A stretch of DNA of 64,000 nucleotides. It comes from Candidatus Limimonas egerieequi. Its GTDB lineage: Bacteria; Bacillota; Clostridia; Oscillospirales; Acutalibacteraceae. Positions 1 through 7,856 of the stretch are shown in pieces. The position numbers and the translations under genes are program-made. Below the pieces are notes generated by a model, which made no database searches, was not told the origin of the DNA, and was given only the letters and a program-made list of their open reading frames with translations. Each line of letters begins with the position of its first letter. Position 1 is the first letter of the stretch. The stretch spans positions 1 through 64,000 of the forward strand of contig JAGHVH010000015.1 of assembly GCA_018064455.1 (NCBI GenBank). Direction: 5' to 3'.

Positions 1-2
1 AC

Positions 3-221
3 GCAAATTATCCTTGTGCAAGAATCACTTCTGAAGTAGGAGCGAGCTCAAGCACGTATTATAGCGATTATTATTATCAGAGCACGGGCTTGCGTGCTTG
101 CATTTTCGGGGCGGATTGGGGCAATGGTGATACTGCCGGTCTCTTCTATTGGAGTTGTAGCAATGCGCCGTCGCGCACGGACATCAGTCTCGGCTCTCGC
201 CTATCTTGGAAAACCATTTAA
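3..221 (+). CDS. DGR target protein, C-terminal end (partial)
   Basis: The last 72 residues of a protein whose start lies left of the window, ending at TAA 219-221. It carries the variable repeat of a diversity-generating retroelement: the segment with GLRACIFG, GLFYW and NAPS, followed by GSRLSWKTI at the very end. This matches the C-type-lectin-fold C terminus typical of DGR-diversified phage receptor-binding or tail-fibre proteins (family knowledge). Varied codons correspond to AAC/AAT codons of the template, the usual DGR design that keeps the scaffold and randomises surface residues. The likely role is adhesion to host or ligand at the virion tip (inference). Confidence 0.85.
   Translation, partial: ANYPCARITSEVGASSSTYYSDYYYQSTGLRACIFGADWGNGDTAGLFYWSCSNAPSRTDISLGSRLSWKTI
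86..207 (+). repeat. DGR variable repeat (VR)
   Basis: A 122-nt segment at the 3' end of the target gene that aligns without gaps to 279-400. I count 12 differences, all at positions where the downstream copy has A (A to G, C or T). This adenine-specific pattern is the signature of mutagenic retrohoming. The variants include GAT, GGC, ACT, AGT, AGC, CGC, GAC, AGT, CTC and TCT against AAT, AAC, AAT, AAT, AAC, AAC, AAC, AAT, ATC and ACT in the template. Confidence 0.93.
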
Positions 222-229
222 GGGGGTAT

Positions 230-247
230 CGGGGGAGTATTCCCCCG
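230..247 (+). promoter_or_regulatory. Hairpin downstream of the variable repeat
   Basis: A perfect 7-bp stem (CGGGGGA / TCCCCCG) with a GTAT loop lies 22 nt after the VR end and just past the target stop codon. In the Bordetella phage DGR a hairpin/cruciform just downstream of VR promotes target recognition (established). The same role here is inferred. It could also act as a transcription terminator, although no U-run follows. Confidence 0.6.
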
Positions 248-278
248 CCCTATATTAACACTGGGGTTAAATAAATGA

Positions 279-400
279 GGGCTTGCGTGCTTGCATTTTC
301 GGGGCGAATTGGAACAATGGTGATAATGCCGGTCTCTTCTATTGGAATTGTAACAATGCGCCGTCGAACACGAACATCAATATCGGCTCTCGCCTAACTT
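279..400 (+). repeat. DGR template repeat (TR)
   Basis: The invariant, adenine-rich partner of the VR, located between the target gene and the RT gene. It is presumably transcribed as the template RNA that the DGR reverse transcriptase copies with errors opposite A. It lies 105 nt upstream of the RT start. No Avd accessory gene is visible between TR and RT. The remaining intergenic sequence at 222-504 shows no open gene. Confidence 0.92.
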
Positions 401-504
401 ATTGTATATTTATAATATTTATTTAACTCCTTACCACTTGGTAAAAATTAACTCGCAAATGGTATGGGCTAGTAAATAATTGAACGTCCATAAGAGGATA
501 AGAT

Positions 505-1545
505 ATGAAACGATATGGTTATTTATATGAAAAAATATATAACAAAGATAATTTAAGGCGCGCTATTATTAACGCTTCTAACGGAAAGCATAATAGAGAA
601 AACGTTAGGTATATATTAAATAATATTGATCACTACACGGACATATTATACGCACTGCTAGTTGAAGAGATGTTTGAGCCATCTCCGTATAATTGTTTTA
701 CAATTTATGATCAAAGTTCAAACAAAGAGCGCGAGATTTTTGCTCCTAAGTTTTTCCCAGACCAGGTAGTCCACTGGGCAATAATGCAGGTAATTCAACC
801 ATATTTAGAGCTTCCGATGTATCATTTATCGTGCGGTTCTCGTCCATATAAGGGCGCCCATTACGGTAAGAGATATTTAGAAAAATGGCTTAAGAATGAC
901 ATAAAGCACACTAAATATTGTCTTAAATTAGATATAAGAAAGTTTTATCCGAGCATCAAACAATCGAAATTAATGGATTTGTTAGATTGTAAATTTAAAG
1001 ACGAGAAACTGTTGAATTTATTGTATTCAATAATTAGTAGTACAGAAAACGGCATTCCAATCGGTAACTACACATCTCAATGGTTTGCAAATTATTATCT
1101 AACCCCACTAGATAATTATATAAAATGTGATCTTAGGATAAAATATTATATAAGATATATGGACGACATGGTAATACTCGGTAGCAATAAAAAAGAGTTA
1201 CATAAAACTAAGATAAAGATTGAACGATTTCTAAATGATTATGGGCTCTCACTCAAAGATAATTGGCAGGTATTTAGAGTAGACGATAGAAGCATAGACT
1301 TTATGGGGTTTCGTTTTTATCACAACAGGACTATATTGAGAAAACGTACGGCACTGAGAATTAGACGCAAGTTTAGGCGCGCAAGTAAAAATCTAAATTA
1401 TAAAAACGCCAGTGCTTGCATGTCTTATATGGGCTGGGTAAAAAGTGCAGATATGAAAAATTTTTATTTAAAATACATAAGTCCGTATTTTAATATTAAA
1501 ATGGCAAAAGAGGTGATTAGAAATGAAAACAGAAAGCGATGTTAG
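505..1545 (+). CDS. DGR reverse transcriptase
   Basis: A 346-aa reverse transcriptase. The catalytic motif YMDD is at about residues 218-221, the first catalytic Asp is in LDIRKFYPS near 142-150, and motif 4 reads IGNYTSQ near 186-192. The (I/V/L)GxxxSQ form of motif 4 is characteristic of DGR enzymes and differs from the QGxxxSP of most group II intron and retron RTs (family knowledge). It copies the TR RNA into adenine-mutagenised cDNA that replaces the VR. The start has an AGAGGATAAG ribosome site 4-14 nt upstream. The gene overlaps the next gene by 23 nt, suggesting translational coupling. Confidence 0.94.
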   Translation: MKRYGYLYEKIYNKDNLRRAIINASNGKHNRENVRYILNNIDHYTDILYALLVEEMFEPSPYNCFTIYDQSSNKEREIFAPKFFPDQVVHWAIMQVIQPYLELPMYHLSCGSRPYKGAHYGKRYLEKWLKNDIKHTKYCLKLDIRKFYPSIKQSKLMDLLDCKFKDEKLLNLLYSIISSTENGIPIGNYTSQWFANYYLTPLDNYIKCDLRIKYYIRYMDDMVILGSNKKELHKTKIKIERFLNDYGLSLKDNWQVFRVDDRSIDFMGFRFYHNRTILRKRTALRIRRKFRRASKNLNYKNASACMSYMGWVKSADMKNFYLKYISPYFNIKMAKEVIRNENRKRC

Positions 1546-1927
1546 ACCACAGTCATATTTAATCGAGGTTATAGATGACATGGCCAATGTAATCATTACA
1601 GACAACATTGTAGAGGTGGATCGCGACGATACTACGTTTTATGAATATGATATGTACATTGCAACAGTTCCATACTCTCCGTTACTTGACAGCGACGTTA
1701 AAAACAATTATGATACATGGCTCGCAAATCTAAAAAACATTGAGCAGGTAAACTTACAATCAGAATATATTAGAAGAATCGAATTGCTTATAAGGGGCAG
1801 ATATAGCATTAACGACGAACTTGCCATTCAAAGACAAAGAGATTCAAAACCAGACGAATGGGACGAGTACTTTGAATTTGTAGAACGGTGCAAAGCTGAC
1901 GCGCGTACACAAATATACGGGCAATAA
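1523..1927 (+). CDS. Conserved phage protein next to DGR RT
   Basis: A 134-aa acidic protein whose start lies inside the end of the RT gene, with AAGAGGTGATTAGA as ribosome site. The N-terminal 60 residues are beta-rich (repeated VIITDNIVEV-like strands) and the C-terminal half is helical and charged. I do not recognise a named domain. Its position suggests either a DGR accessory role, such as the missing Avd function, or a tail-tip assembly or chaperone protein. Avd proteins are basic four-helix bundles, so the acidic character argues against Avd. Confidence 0.75.
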   Translation: MKTESDVRPQSYLIEVIDDMANVIITDNIVEVDRDDTTFYEYDMYIATVPYSPLLDSDVKNNYDTWLANLKNIEQVNLQSEYIRRIELLIRGRYSINDELAIQRQRDSKPDEWDEYFEFVERCKADARTQIYGQ

Positions 1928-1940
1928 CAAATTGTAATAT

Positions 1941-1976
1941 AAAAGATCCCCTCGGTTGCCCGAGGGGTACATCTTT
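1941..1976. terminator. Bidirectional terminator between convergent operons
   Basis: CCCCTCGG (1948-1955) pairs with CCGAGGGG (1960-1967) across a TTGC loop, flanked by AAAAGAT on the left and ATCTTTTTAT on the right. U-tracts therefore follow the hairpin on both strands. It separates the plus-strand DGR operon from the minus-strand operon ending at 2045. Confidence 0.85.
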
Positions 1977-2044
1977 TTATTTTCATTTTCTGTGCTACAG
2001 TCGGAATGTTGTAAGGCCATTTATTCGCCTCGTCGTATCACTAA

Positions 2045-2944
2045 CTAAGATACGATATCGGACGGCAGCATAACTGATGAGTTTCCTACAACCGAAGGAA
2101 GCTTGCCATCCCATTTCTCATAATACTTGTTTGTAAGTATCTCATCGGAAAGAGACTCGTTGATTTTGTTATTAGCTTCTGCCTCTGCGTCTGCTCTGAT
2201 CTTCTTAGCCTCCGCCTCTGCTTCTGCCTTTTCGATCTTCTGCTTATTCTCTATAGCTGCTTTCTCATATGCTAACTGTGCGTTTTGCTTAGCTGCGATT
2301 GCATCATTATAAGTTTCTTCAAAATCAATGTTAGATATAGTTACACGATTGATAGAGATGGTATCTTCGCCATATTTACCGTCAAGAATGTTTTGTAATT
2401 TTTCTTGAGCTAATGGCTCTATCTTTCCTCTATTAGTTGCATCTACGTCGACAAGTTCCTTTGATGCTGACTTGATTGCTGACGCTACGGTAGCCTGAGT
2501 AAGTATGCTGTTTTTATAGTCTGTAACATTTGCAACAAGCCATGACGATTTATCCGAAGATATCTGATAGGTAATAGTAATCTTTTCGAAAAAGATGGTT
2601 GTTCGATCGGATGTTTCCGCCCAAATCTTTTCTTCGAAAAGAATATCTTGTTGCTTATTATTGACCTTCTGTATACTTTGCACAATAGGAATCTTAAATG
2701 TAATTCCTGGGGAGACCGGGTCTTCTTTTACTTGTCCAAACGTTGATTTAACTCCGGTATATCCGGTAGGTATAATCCTAAATGAAAGTAGCGCCATTAG
2801 TACTAAAATTGTAGCTACCACAATTGCGGTAATTTTTTGATACAGTTTCATATTTATCACTCCAGATTCTTTATCTTTCATTATATTTTTTCTCACAGCT
2901 ATGTTTTCTGATATTTTTGTTTCTAATTCTGTTGGTTTATACAT
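2045..2944 (-). CDS. SPFH/prohibitin-like membrane protein
   Basis: A 299-aa protein with one N-terminal membrane helix (about residues 35-55), then an SPFH (band 7) domain beginning RIIPTGYTGVKSTFG, and a long Ala/Glu/Lys-rich coiled coil (about 205-265). Family members form membrane-associated oligomeric rings that organise membrane proteases or microdomains. ATG 2944 is preceded by GAGGGAG. An internal ATG at 2851, right before the membrane helix and preceded by TGGAGTG, is an equally good start giving 268 aa. Its function in a phage is unknown; superinfection exclusion or a membrane scaffold are possible. Confidence 0.85.
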   Translation of the reverse strand: MYKPTELETKISENIAVRKNIMKDKESGVINMKLYQKITAIVVATILVLMALLSFRIIPTGYTGVKSTFGQVKEDPVSPGITFKIPIVQSIQKVNNKQQDILFEEKIWAETSDRTTIFFEKITITYQISSDKSSWLVANVTDYKNSILTQATVASAIKSASKELVDVDATNRGKIEPLAQEKLQNILDGKYGEDTISINRVTISNIDFEETYNDAIAAKQNAQLAYEKAAIENKQKIEKAEAEAEAKKIRADAEAEANNKINESLSDEILTNKYYEKWDGKLPSVVGNSSVMLPSDIVS

Positions 2945-2968
2945 CGCTATCACTCCCTCTGTAAAAAA

Positions 2969-3190
2969 CTATTCTTTATTTGGCACATCTTTATATGCCT
3001 CATCTATAACTTTCTTGGCTATTTCAATATCTGTAAATTCTATTTGTTGCAATCCGATATACTTTTCAAAAAATTCTATAACATAATATTCGTGTTTTTG
3101 ACAAGAACAGAAACCGATTGGTATATATTCGCTTACTTTGTATATTGGAATACATTTATAATATTCGCATATTTCTTTTCTTGTTTCCAT
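2969..3190 (-). CDS. Hypothetical small protein
   Basis: 73 aa, start preceded by AAGGAGGAATAT. It contains FCSCQKHEYY near the middle, a possible partial metal-binding motif, within an aromatic-rich sequence. No family recognised. Part of the 2-10.4 kb small-gene operon. Confidence 0.65.
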   Translation of the reverse strand: METRKEICEYYKCIPIYKVSEYIPIGFCSCQKHEYYVIEFFEKYIGLQQIEFTDIEIAKKVIDEAYKDVPNKE

Positions 3191-3220
3191 ATATTCCTCC
3201 TTGTGTATAAAACTATGTTT

Positions 3221-3367
3221 TTATTCATGCCAAGCACAAGTTTCACAGTTTTTACTGCAAGTTAATTTTGCTCTTTCACACATTTCTTGTTTTGAATATT
3301 CTTTAGTAAGTCCAAGTTTCTTTAATATCCAAAATATAATTCTATCTCTTAATGTTAATTCTTGCAT
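3221..3367 (-). CDS. Hypothetical 48-aa protein
   Basis: ATG at 3367, 6 nt after GGAGTGATT, reads MQELTLRDRIIFWILKKLGL and ends CSKNCETCAWHE. The tail has three cysteines in CxxxCxxC spacing plus a His, so it may bind metal. The previous gene on this strand ends 2 nt upstream, at 3370. Confidence 0.6.
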   Translation of the reverse strand: MQELTLRDRIIFWILKKLGLTKEYSKQEMCERAKLTCSKNCETCAWHE

Positions 3368-3369
3368 TT

Positions 3370-3663
3370 TTAATCACTCCAATCTATTGCTTGACCACAC
3401 AAAGGACAACAATGCATTCTTTCAGTGACATTGTAGTCCATCATACAAGTATGAGGAGTATGCAATTCTACCCTTTTCTCATAACAGCTTGGACAGAAGT
3501 ATTGGTCAAATTTTTCGCCCATTAATGACCCTGGCTCATTAATTGGTTTCTTTGGTATCTGCTTTTCAAGCGTCTCGATAGCCAATTCTATTGCCTCAAG
3601 GCTTGGTGTTTCGTATGTACCTTCAAAATTTGTTAATTGATATATTGCTTCTTCGTATGTCAT
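3370..3663 (-). CDS. Zinc-ribbon accessory protein (ALEKQIPK family)
   Basis: 97 aa beginning MTYEEAIYQLTN, with TLEKQIPKKP near residue 35 and two Cys pairs, CPSC (about 57-60) and CPLCGQAIDW at the C terminus. The same layout recurs in this window at 5346, 5789 and 40944, so these are paralogues. Function unknown; the knuckles suggest nucleic-acid or protein binding. Confidence 0.75.
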   Translation of the reverse strand: MTYEEAIYQLTNFEGTYETPSLEAIELAIETLEKQIPKKPINEPGSLMGEKFDQYFCPSCYEKRVELHTPHTCMMDYNVTERMHCCPLCGQAIDWSD

Positions 3664-3667
3664 TTAA

Positions 3668-3898
3668 TCACTCCCTATCTATCTCCGTATACTCAACGTT
3701 AGGTGCATACTTTCCCCACCCAATAGAAGACTCTAATTCTACTTCTTTAGCAGGTCGCAAGTCAAGTCTTAAAACTTTCTTGTTAATTAAATCCATTTTA
3801 ATAATATGCAAAATATCATTTTCAATAGCAAAAATACCATCTTCAAAATCAGTTGGTATGAGATAATTATTCCCGTTATGTTTTAATAGTTTAGCCAT
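3668..3898 (-). CDS. Hypothetical small protein
   Basis: 76 aa, starting 16 nt inside the end of the preceding gene (3883-4038). It starts MAKLLKHNGNNYLIPTDFED and alternates charged and hydrophobic residues like a small beta barrel. No family recognised. Confidence 0.65.
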   Translation of the reverse strand: MAKLLKHNGNNYLIPTDFEDGIFAIENDILHIIKMDLINKKVLRLDLRPAKEVELESSIGWGKYAPNVEYTEIDRE

Positions 3899-4038
3899 CC
3901 GTCATATTCTTCCCCAAGCCAAAAACTGATTCCTGCTATGCTATTGTTAAATGATTTACCAATGCTTAATAATTTTGTCATAATAAAATATGCCAATTCT
4001 TCGTTACTCATATTGTTAAGCATTTCTCTATTTGTCAT
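3883..4038 (-). CDS. Hypothetical 51-aa protein (EELA...WL type)
   Basis: ATG 4038 follows GGAGTGATTATA. The protein begins MTNREMLNNMSNEELAYFI and ends EYDGWLNY. The pattern 'MSNEELAxFI ... WL' is common in short phage and Clostridia proteins that usually also carry Cys residues, which are missing here. Role unknown. Confidence 0.65.
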   Translation of the reverse strand: MTNREMLNNMSNEELAYFIMTKLLSIGKSFNNSIAGISFWLGEEYDGWLNY

Positions 4039-4073
4039 TATAATCACTCCTATACAAAACTACGGTTTTATTT

Positions 4074-4232
4074 TCATTCGCTATCTGGAATGTTGCTATT
4101 TAGTTCTCGTGAGATGATTTCTTTATAATATTCTTTAAAAATATCCTTAATAAGAATAATTGCATTCTTAAGAGTCAAGCCCCTTGCTTTAACTTGCCCA
4201 TTTATTTTTACACAATATGTATTTCCCCACAT
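4074..4232 (-). CDS. Hypothetical 52-aa protein
   Basis: ATG 4232 has GGAGTGATTAGTA upstream. It reads MWGNTYCVKINGQVKARGLT followed by a charged helix. Its length and ribosome site match its neighbours. Nothing further recognised. Confidence 0.6.
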   Translation of the reverse strand: MWGNTYCVKINGQVKARGLTLKNAIILIKDIFKEYYKEIISRELNSNIPDSE

Positions 4233-4238
4233 TACTAA

Positions 4239-4715
4239 TCACTCCTTAAACGTCTTTGCTCCACACCAAATACAATATCTGCCTACAAGCTGCAAACTGT
4301 GGCAATTAGAACAAAGACCTACCCTTTGGTTGAATTTAAAGCCAATCTTATTTTTGTCTACAACAATTCCTTGTACATCTTTAACCTCTAACTGTATATT
4401 TTCAATTCCTTCCCATTTTGCGTGAACAACCGGTGCAAAGTCTATTCCCTCTGCTATTTTATTATCCATCTTTGCCCCACAATAATGACAATAGTTGTAA
4501 TCTTCTGTGTTACTTGTCATACCATTCCAACAGTTGCTACATATCATTTCGTGAGAAAACTCATCATATTCCCACCTTGCGTGAACAACTTTATCTGGAA
4601 TAATTACATTGTGGTGTTCATCAAAATCAAATTCTCCATTTCCTAGTGCTTTGATTAGTGTATCAACATTACAGCCATCGCAATTAGGATAACTTTTACA
4701 AGTTCTACAGCTCAT
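4239..4715 (-). CDS. Double zinc-ribbon accessory protein (HARW family)
   Basis: 158 aa starting MSCRTCKSYPNCDGC, chosen because CAGGAGGATAAAAGTG precedes ATG 4715; an upstream in-frame ATG at 4754 lacks this. It has an N-terminal Cys cluster, then VVHARWEYDE with CSNC and YCHYCGAKMD (about 67-100), then a second VVHAKW and CSNC/CIWCGAKT pair at the end. The 'HAxW ... CxNC ... YCxxCGAKMD' unit is frequent in Clostridia phages and of unknown function. Paralogues here: 8849, 9091, 10139. Confidence 0.75.
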   Translation of the reverse strand: MSCRTCKSYPNCDGCNVDTLIKALGNGEFDFDEHHNVIIPDKVVHARWEYDEFSHEMICSNCWNGMTSNTEDYNYCHYCGAKMDNKIAEGIDFAPVVHAKWEGIENIQLEVKDVQGIVVDKNKIGFKFNQRVGLCSNCHSLQLVGRYCIWCGAKTFKE

Positions 4716-4754
4716 CACTTTTATCCTCCTGTACAAAATCACAACATTGTTCAT

Positions 4755-5099
4755 TTAGGAAAATTCGGCATTACGAAAATCATACCCACAAAGGTGGATG
4801 ATATATTCGTCATCGCATTTTTCTTTTTGTTTTTCTTCTACCATATTCCAAAAATCATCAAAACTAACTTGCTTATCATGCTCAGTCATTATTTGATAGT
4901 TGCCATTGGTCTTATATTCTAGAAACGACTTCCATTCTTCTATGTTTGTTATTGAATTGAAGTATTCTTCTTCGTAGCCCTCTAGCTCCAAATCTTCATA
5001 TAGCCTAAATATAAACTTCCACCCAAAACTTGCTTTGCCAATATGTAATGGCGGGCGAACAGTTGCACTATCCTTGACTAAATAATAATTTGTTCCCAT
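4755..5099 (-). CDS. Phage protein, GTNYYL family
   Basis: 114 aa beginning MGTNYYLVKDSATVRPPLHI. This N terminus (GTNYYL ... HIGKASFGW) is a recurrent conserved phage protein without assigned function (family recollection). ATG is preceded by AAGGAGTATAT. Confidence 0.7.
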   Translation of the reverse strand: MGTNYYLVKDSATVRPPLHIGKASFGWKFIFRLYEDLELEGYEEEYFNSITNIEEWKSFLEYKTNGNYQIMTEHDKQVSFDDFWNMVEEKQKEKCDDEYIIHLCGYDFRNAEFS

Positions 5100-5125
5100 A
5101 TATACTCCTTATATACAAAGTCATT

Positions 5126-5317
5126 TCACTTTACCTTACTATTAATCTTACGTTTATCAATTATTGATTTTATTCTTTGCATATCTGTTATTTGAGATTC
5201 AGTTATATTGAAACTTTTAGAATAACTTAATTTAGACATTTCCATAGCGTTGACAAAAGTTTCAACTTGCTCCGTACCAGATATTACAAAATTCTTAAAT
5301 ATACTCGATGTTGGCAT
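5126..5317 (-). CDS. Small conserved protein (PTSSIFKNF type)
   Basis: 63 aa starting MPTSSIFKNFVISGTEQVET. Start 5317 is preferred over the ATG at 5335 because AAGGAGTGCATT lies directly in front. Similar 60-80-aa proteins occur on Clostridia mobile elements. Function unknown. Confidence 0.65.
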   Translation of the reverse strand: MPTSSIFKNFVISGTEQVETFVNAMEMSKLSYSKSFNITESQITDMQRIKSIIDKRKINSKVK

Positions 5318-5345
5318 AATGCACTCCTTATTCATCTTTGCTTGA

Positions 5346-5789
5346 TCAATCTAATGCTTGACCACAATTATCACAAAATAGTGTGATTTCACCTGAATGC
5401 TGTATATGGCAATAAGGACAATTCCAATATTCTATATATCCATCATCGTATATAATATTTATAGGGGCCTTCGGTATCTGCTTTTGTAAAGCTTCAATTG
5501 CCATTTTCCCAGCTTCATAGCCTTCGTCTATAACAAGTGGGTCATTTATCGCATCTATAGCTTGTCCGCAATTCCAGCAATAAATGGTTTCATGATCTTT
5601 CGGGTTTGCTAGATTTTTGGTGATAAAAGAGAAATCTGTATTGCAGTTTGGGCATCGCTCATACTTTGATTTTATAGGGATTTGTTTTTCAAGTGCTGGA
5701 ATAGCAGTTATACATGCTTCATCAATATAGCTTATTTCTTCCCAATAATCGTTGTCTTCAAATACTTTTAGTGCTTCTTCATATGTCAT
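5346..5789 (-). CDS. Tandem zinc-ribbon accessory protein (ALEKQIPK family)
   Basis: 147 aa made of two copies of the unit also seen at 3370. The first has PALEKQIPIK with CPNC/CWNCGQAID; the second has EALQKQIPKAP with CPYC/CDNCGQALD. The repeat structure indicates internal duplication or fusion of paralogues. The stop overlaps the next gene region by 1 nt (5789). Function unknown. Confidence 0.75.
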   Translation of the reverse strand: MTYEEALKVFEDNDYWEEISYIDEACITAIPALEKQIPIKSKYERCPNCNTDFSFITKNLANPKDHETIYCWNCGQAIDAINDPLVIDEGYEAGKMAIEALQKQIPKAPINIIYDDGYIEYWNCPYCHIQHSGEITLFCDNCGQALD

Positions 5790-6103
5790 TATATCTCACC
5801 CCAATCAATTGCTTGGCCACATTCATCACAGAAATTTGGGTGTAATTCAAGCTCTTCTCTACAACTTGGACAATAATGAACTATTGATCCGTTTGGGAAT
5901 TCTTTATTAAATGGTGGTAATGGTATTAGCCTTTCAAGTGCTTCAATAGCTAAATAATTAGCATTAGCAAGTTTTTCTACGTTATCAAGTTCGTTACATT
6001 TAAAATAACAATCAATACAATCGACAACACATGGATAATCACGGTCTCCGCAATCACTTAAAAACTTGTGATATTTATCCACATCAACGTATCTACTCAT
6101 CAT
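5789..6103 (-). CDS. Zinc-ribbon accessory protein (RYVDVDK start)
   Basis: 104 aa starting MMSRYVDVDKYHKFL after GGAGGAGAAG. A Cys-rich middle (CVVDCIDCYFKC) is followed by EALERLIPLPP and CPSC/CDECGQAIDW. The N terminus is shared with 8849 and 10139 (RYIDIDK), and the C terminus with 3370 and 5346. It therefore looks like a recombinant between two local zinc-ribbon families. Confidence 0.72.
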   Translation of the reverse strand: MMSRYVDVDKYHKFLSDCGDRDYPCVVDCIDCYFKCNELDNVEKLANANYLAIEALERLIPLPPFNKEFPNGSIVHYCPSCREELELHPNFCDECGQAIDWGEI

Positions 6104-6527
6104 CTTCTCCTCCAAAAAATTCTTCTAGGTATGGGTCTGGCAAATAATTTACTTGTCTATACCAATCAGTTCGTGAGAGTGTAACTGTTGCCGGTAAAAT
6201 TTGTTCTTCATCTTCTATACACCAAGCCCATTTGCAATACTCTCGTCCTTCCACGCAAGAAGTATAATCCTCTTCTGGATAAGCATCATGCATAAGCTGT
6301 CCCCACATTCTTTGGGATAAACCAAATAAATATTCATTATTTATAATTGGTGTGCAATAATTATATTGATGAACAGAACCTGTAAAATGATAGTTATGTT
6401 CTTTAACGTCTTTTACAACAGCTTCATACATGGATTTAAATATTTCTGGGGACTCAGGTGCTTCGGGTGCCCCTATAAAACACTCGTTATCTCCATTAGT
6501 CCAACCAGTTACTTTATATTCTTTCAT
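6093..6527 (-). CDS. Hypothetical acidic protein
   Basis: 144 aa starting MKEYKVTGWTNGDNECFIG after TTGAGGTGAACAAT. It is rich in acidic and aromatic residues and ends FFGGEDDE. Its 3' end overlaps the next start by 11 nt. Acidic phage proteins of this type often inhibit host DNA-binding proteins, but nothing specific supports that here. Confidence 0.65.
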   Translation of the reverse strand: MKEYKVTGWTNGDNECFIGAPEAPESPEIFKSMYEAVVKDVKEHNYHFTGSVHQYNYCTPIINNEYLFGLSQRMWGQLMHDAYPEEDYTSCVEGREYCKWAWCIEDEEQILPATVTLSRTDWYRQVNYLPDPYLEEFFGGEDDE

Positions 6528-6570
6528 ATTGTTCACCTCAAATTAAACTAATTACATAAATAATCTTCCT

Positions 6571-7650
6571 TTAATCTGTTGCTTTAAAATTATATATAGG
6601 AATAATACGTTCCACAATTTCAACTGTCGGTTTTATTGCTTCCATTATTTCTCCCATATCTTTATAAACAAAAGGCGCTTCATCTATTGTTTCTTGACAG
6701 ACAGTAGAAGAATATATACCTTCCATTGATTCCTTAAAGTCCTCTAACTTTAATGTTTTTCTAGCTTGTGAACGAGACATTAATCGGCCCGCTCCATGTG
6801 GAGCAGAATAATTCCAATCACTATTTCCCTTACCAATGCAAATAAGAGAACCGTCACGCATATTAAGTGGAATTATACATAGTTGTCCTTCGTGGGCTGA
6901 AATAGCACCCTTACGAACATAGTTATCTTTAAAGTCAATATAGTTATGAATAGAAGAAATAGAATATGTTATATCCCATTCCATCTCTTCACAAATTGTA
7001 TTAGATATATATTCACGATTAGCACGAGCCCATAATTGTACGAGTCCCATATCATCAAGATAATGACTTGCTAATTCACCTTCAAGGTAGCCGTTATTTT
7101 CCTTTGCTATCTTTTGCCAATATTCAGCCACTTGTTTTCCAAGGTTACGAGAACCAGAGTGAACAACTAACCAATATCCATTTTTGCTTTCATTAAGTTC
7201 TACATAGTGGTTTCCACCACCAAGAGTACCAAGTGAATTTTTTATCCACTCTATTTTCTGTAAGCCCTCTTTACACCAAAGATTAGAAAGTATAAAGTCT
7301 TCTTGCCATCTTGGTTCTATTGCTTTTGAACGAGCGTTCATACCAGACACAAGGACGTTTCTACATACATTATCAAGTTTTTCTAAATTTGGTTTACACT
7401 CACCAATGTAATATGCATCAACACCACAACCGATATCTACGCCTACTACGTTAGGAATTACACGTCCATTAAACTTCATCGTAGTTCCAATTACACAGCC
7501 GGCACCGGCATGAGCGTCTGGCATTATACGAATATGAGCATTTTCTCCAATAGGAGAATTCGCAATAGTTTTAATTTGTTCGATTGCTTCATTCTCTATT
7601 GTTTTAGCAAATATTTTTACTACTCCGTAATCAGAGTCTATTGTGTGCAT
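6571..7650 (-). CDS. rtcB: RNA-splicing ligase RtcB
   Basis: A 359-aa RtcB. It joins RNA 2',3'-cyclic phosphate (or 3'-phosphate) to 5'-OH ends using GTP and manganese. Visible motifs: MPDAHAGAGCVIG and VGVDIGCGVD (metal-binding Asp/Cys), GTLGGGNHYVEL and VVHSGSRNLG (metal His), and PHGAGRLMSR with the guanylylated His. The 359 aa is short compared with canonical RtcB of about 400-480 aa, but the core is complete. ATG 7650 follows AAAGGAGAATTAGAA. In phages RtcB can repair tRNAs cut by host anticodon nucleases. An interrupted tRNA gene at 37453-37662 offers a second possible substrate (inference). Confidence 0.93.
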   Translation of the reverse strand: MHTIDSDYGVVKIFAKTIENEAIEQIKTIANSPIGENAHIRIMPDAHAGAGCVIGTTMKFNGRVIPNVVGVDIGCGVDAYYIGECKPNLEKLDNVCRNVLVSGMNARSKAIEPRWQEDFILSNLWCKEGLQKIEWIKNSLGTLGGGNHYVELNESKNGYWLVVHSGSRNLGKQVAEYWQKIAKENNGYLEGELASHYLDDMGLVQLWARANREYISNTICEEMEWDITYSISSIHNYIDFKDNYVRKGAISAHEGQLCIIPLNMRDGSLICIGKGNSDWNYSAPHGAGRLMSRSQARKTLKLEDFKESMEGIYSSTVCQETIDEAPFVYKDMGEIMEAIKPTVEIVERIIPIYNFKATD

Positions 7651-7676
7651 TTCTAATTCTCCTTTCTTATTTAATA

Positions 7677-7856
7677 TCAATCATATCGTCCACTTGTAAT
7701 TAATTCCATTAAAAAACCGCACTCAGGACAACGAATAAAAGTTCTAGGTGGAGTAAGTTCTTCTTTGGTGAGATAAATAGTTCTACCGCACTCACAAAAA
7801 ACACCATTGACTTCATCATTTTGACAGCCTGTTTGTATACCCATTTCAACTCTCAT
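7677..7856 (-). CDS. Small zinc-ribbon protein
   Basis: 59 aa starting MRVEMGIQTGCQNDEVNG, with CECG (about 21-24) and CPECG (about 44-48), a compact four-Cys zinc ribbon. Its ATG overlaps the stop of the upstream gene as ATGA, with AGAGGAGTTAAA as ribosome site. This suggests coupling to 7853-8047. Confidence 0.65.
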   Translation of the reverse strand: MRVEMGIQTGCQNDEVNGVFCECGRTIYLTKEELTPPRTFIRCPECGFLMELITSGRYD

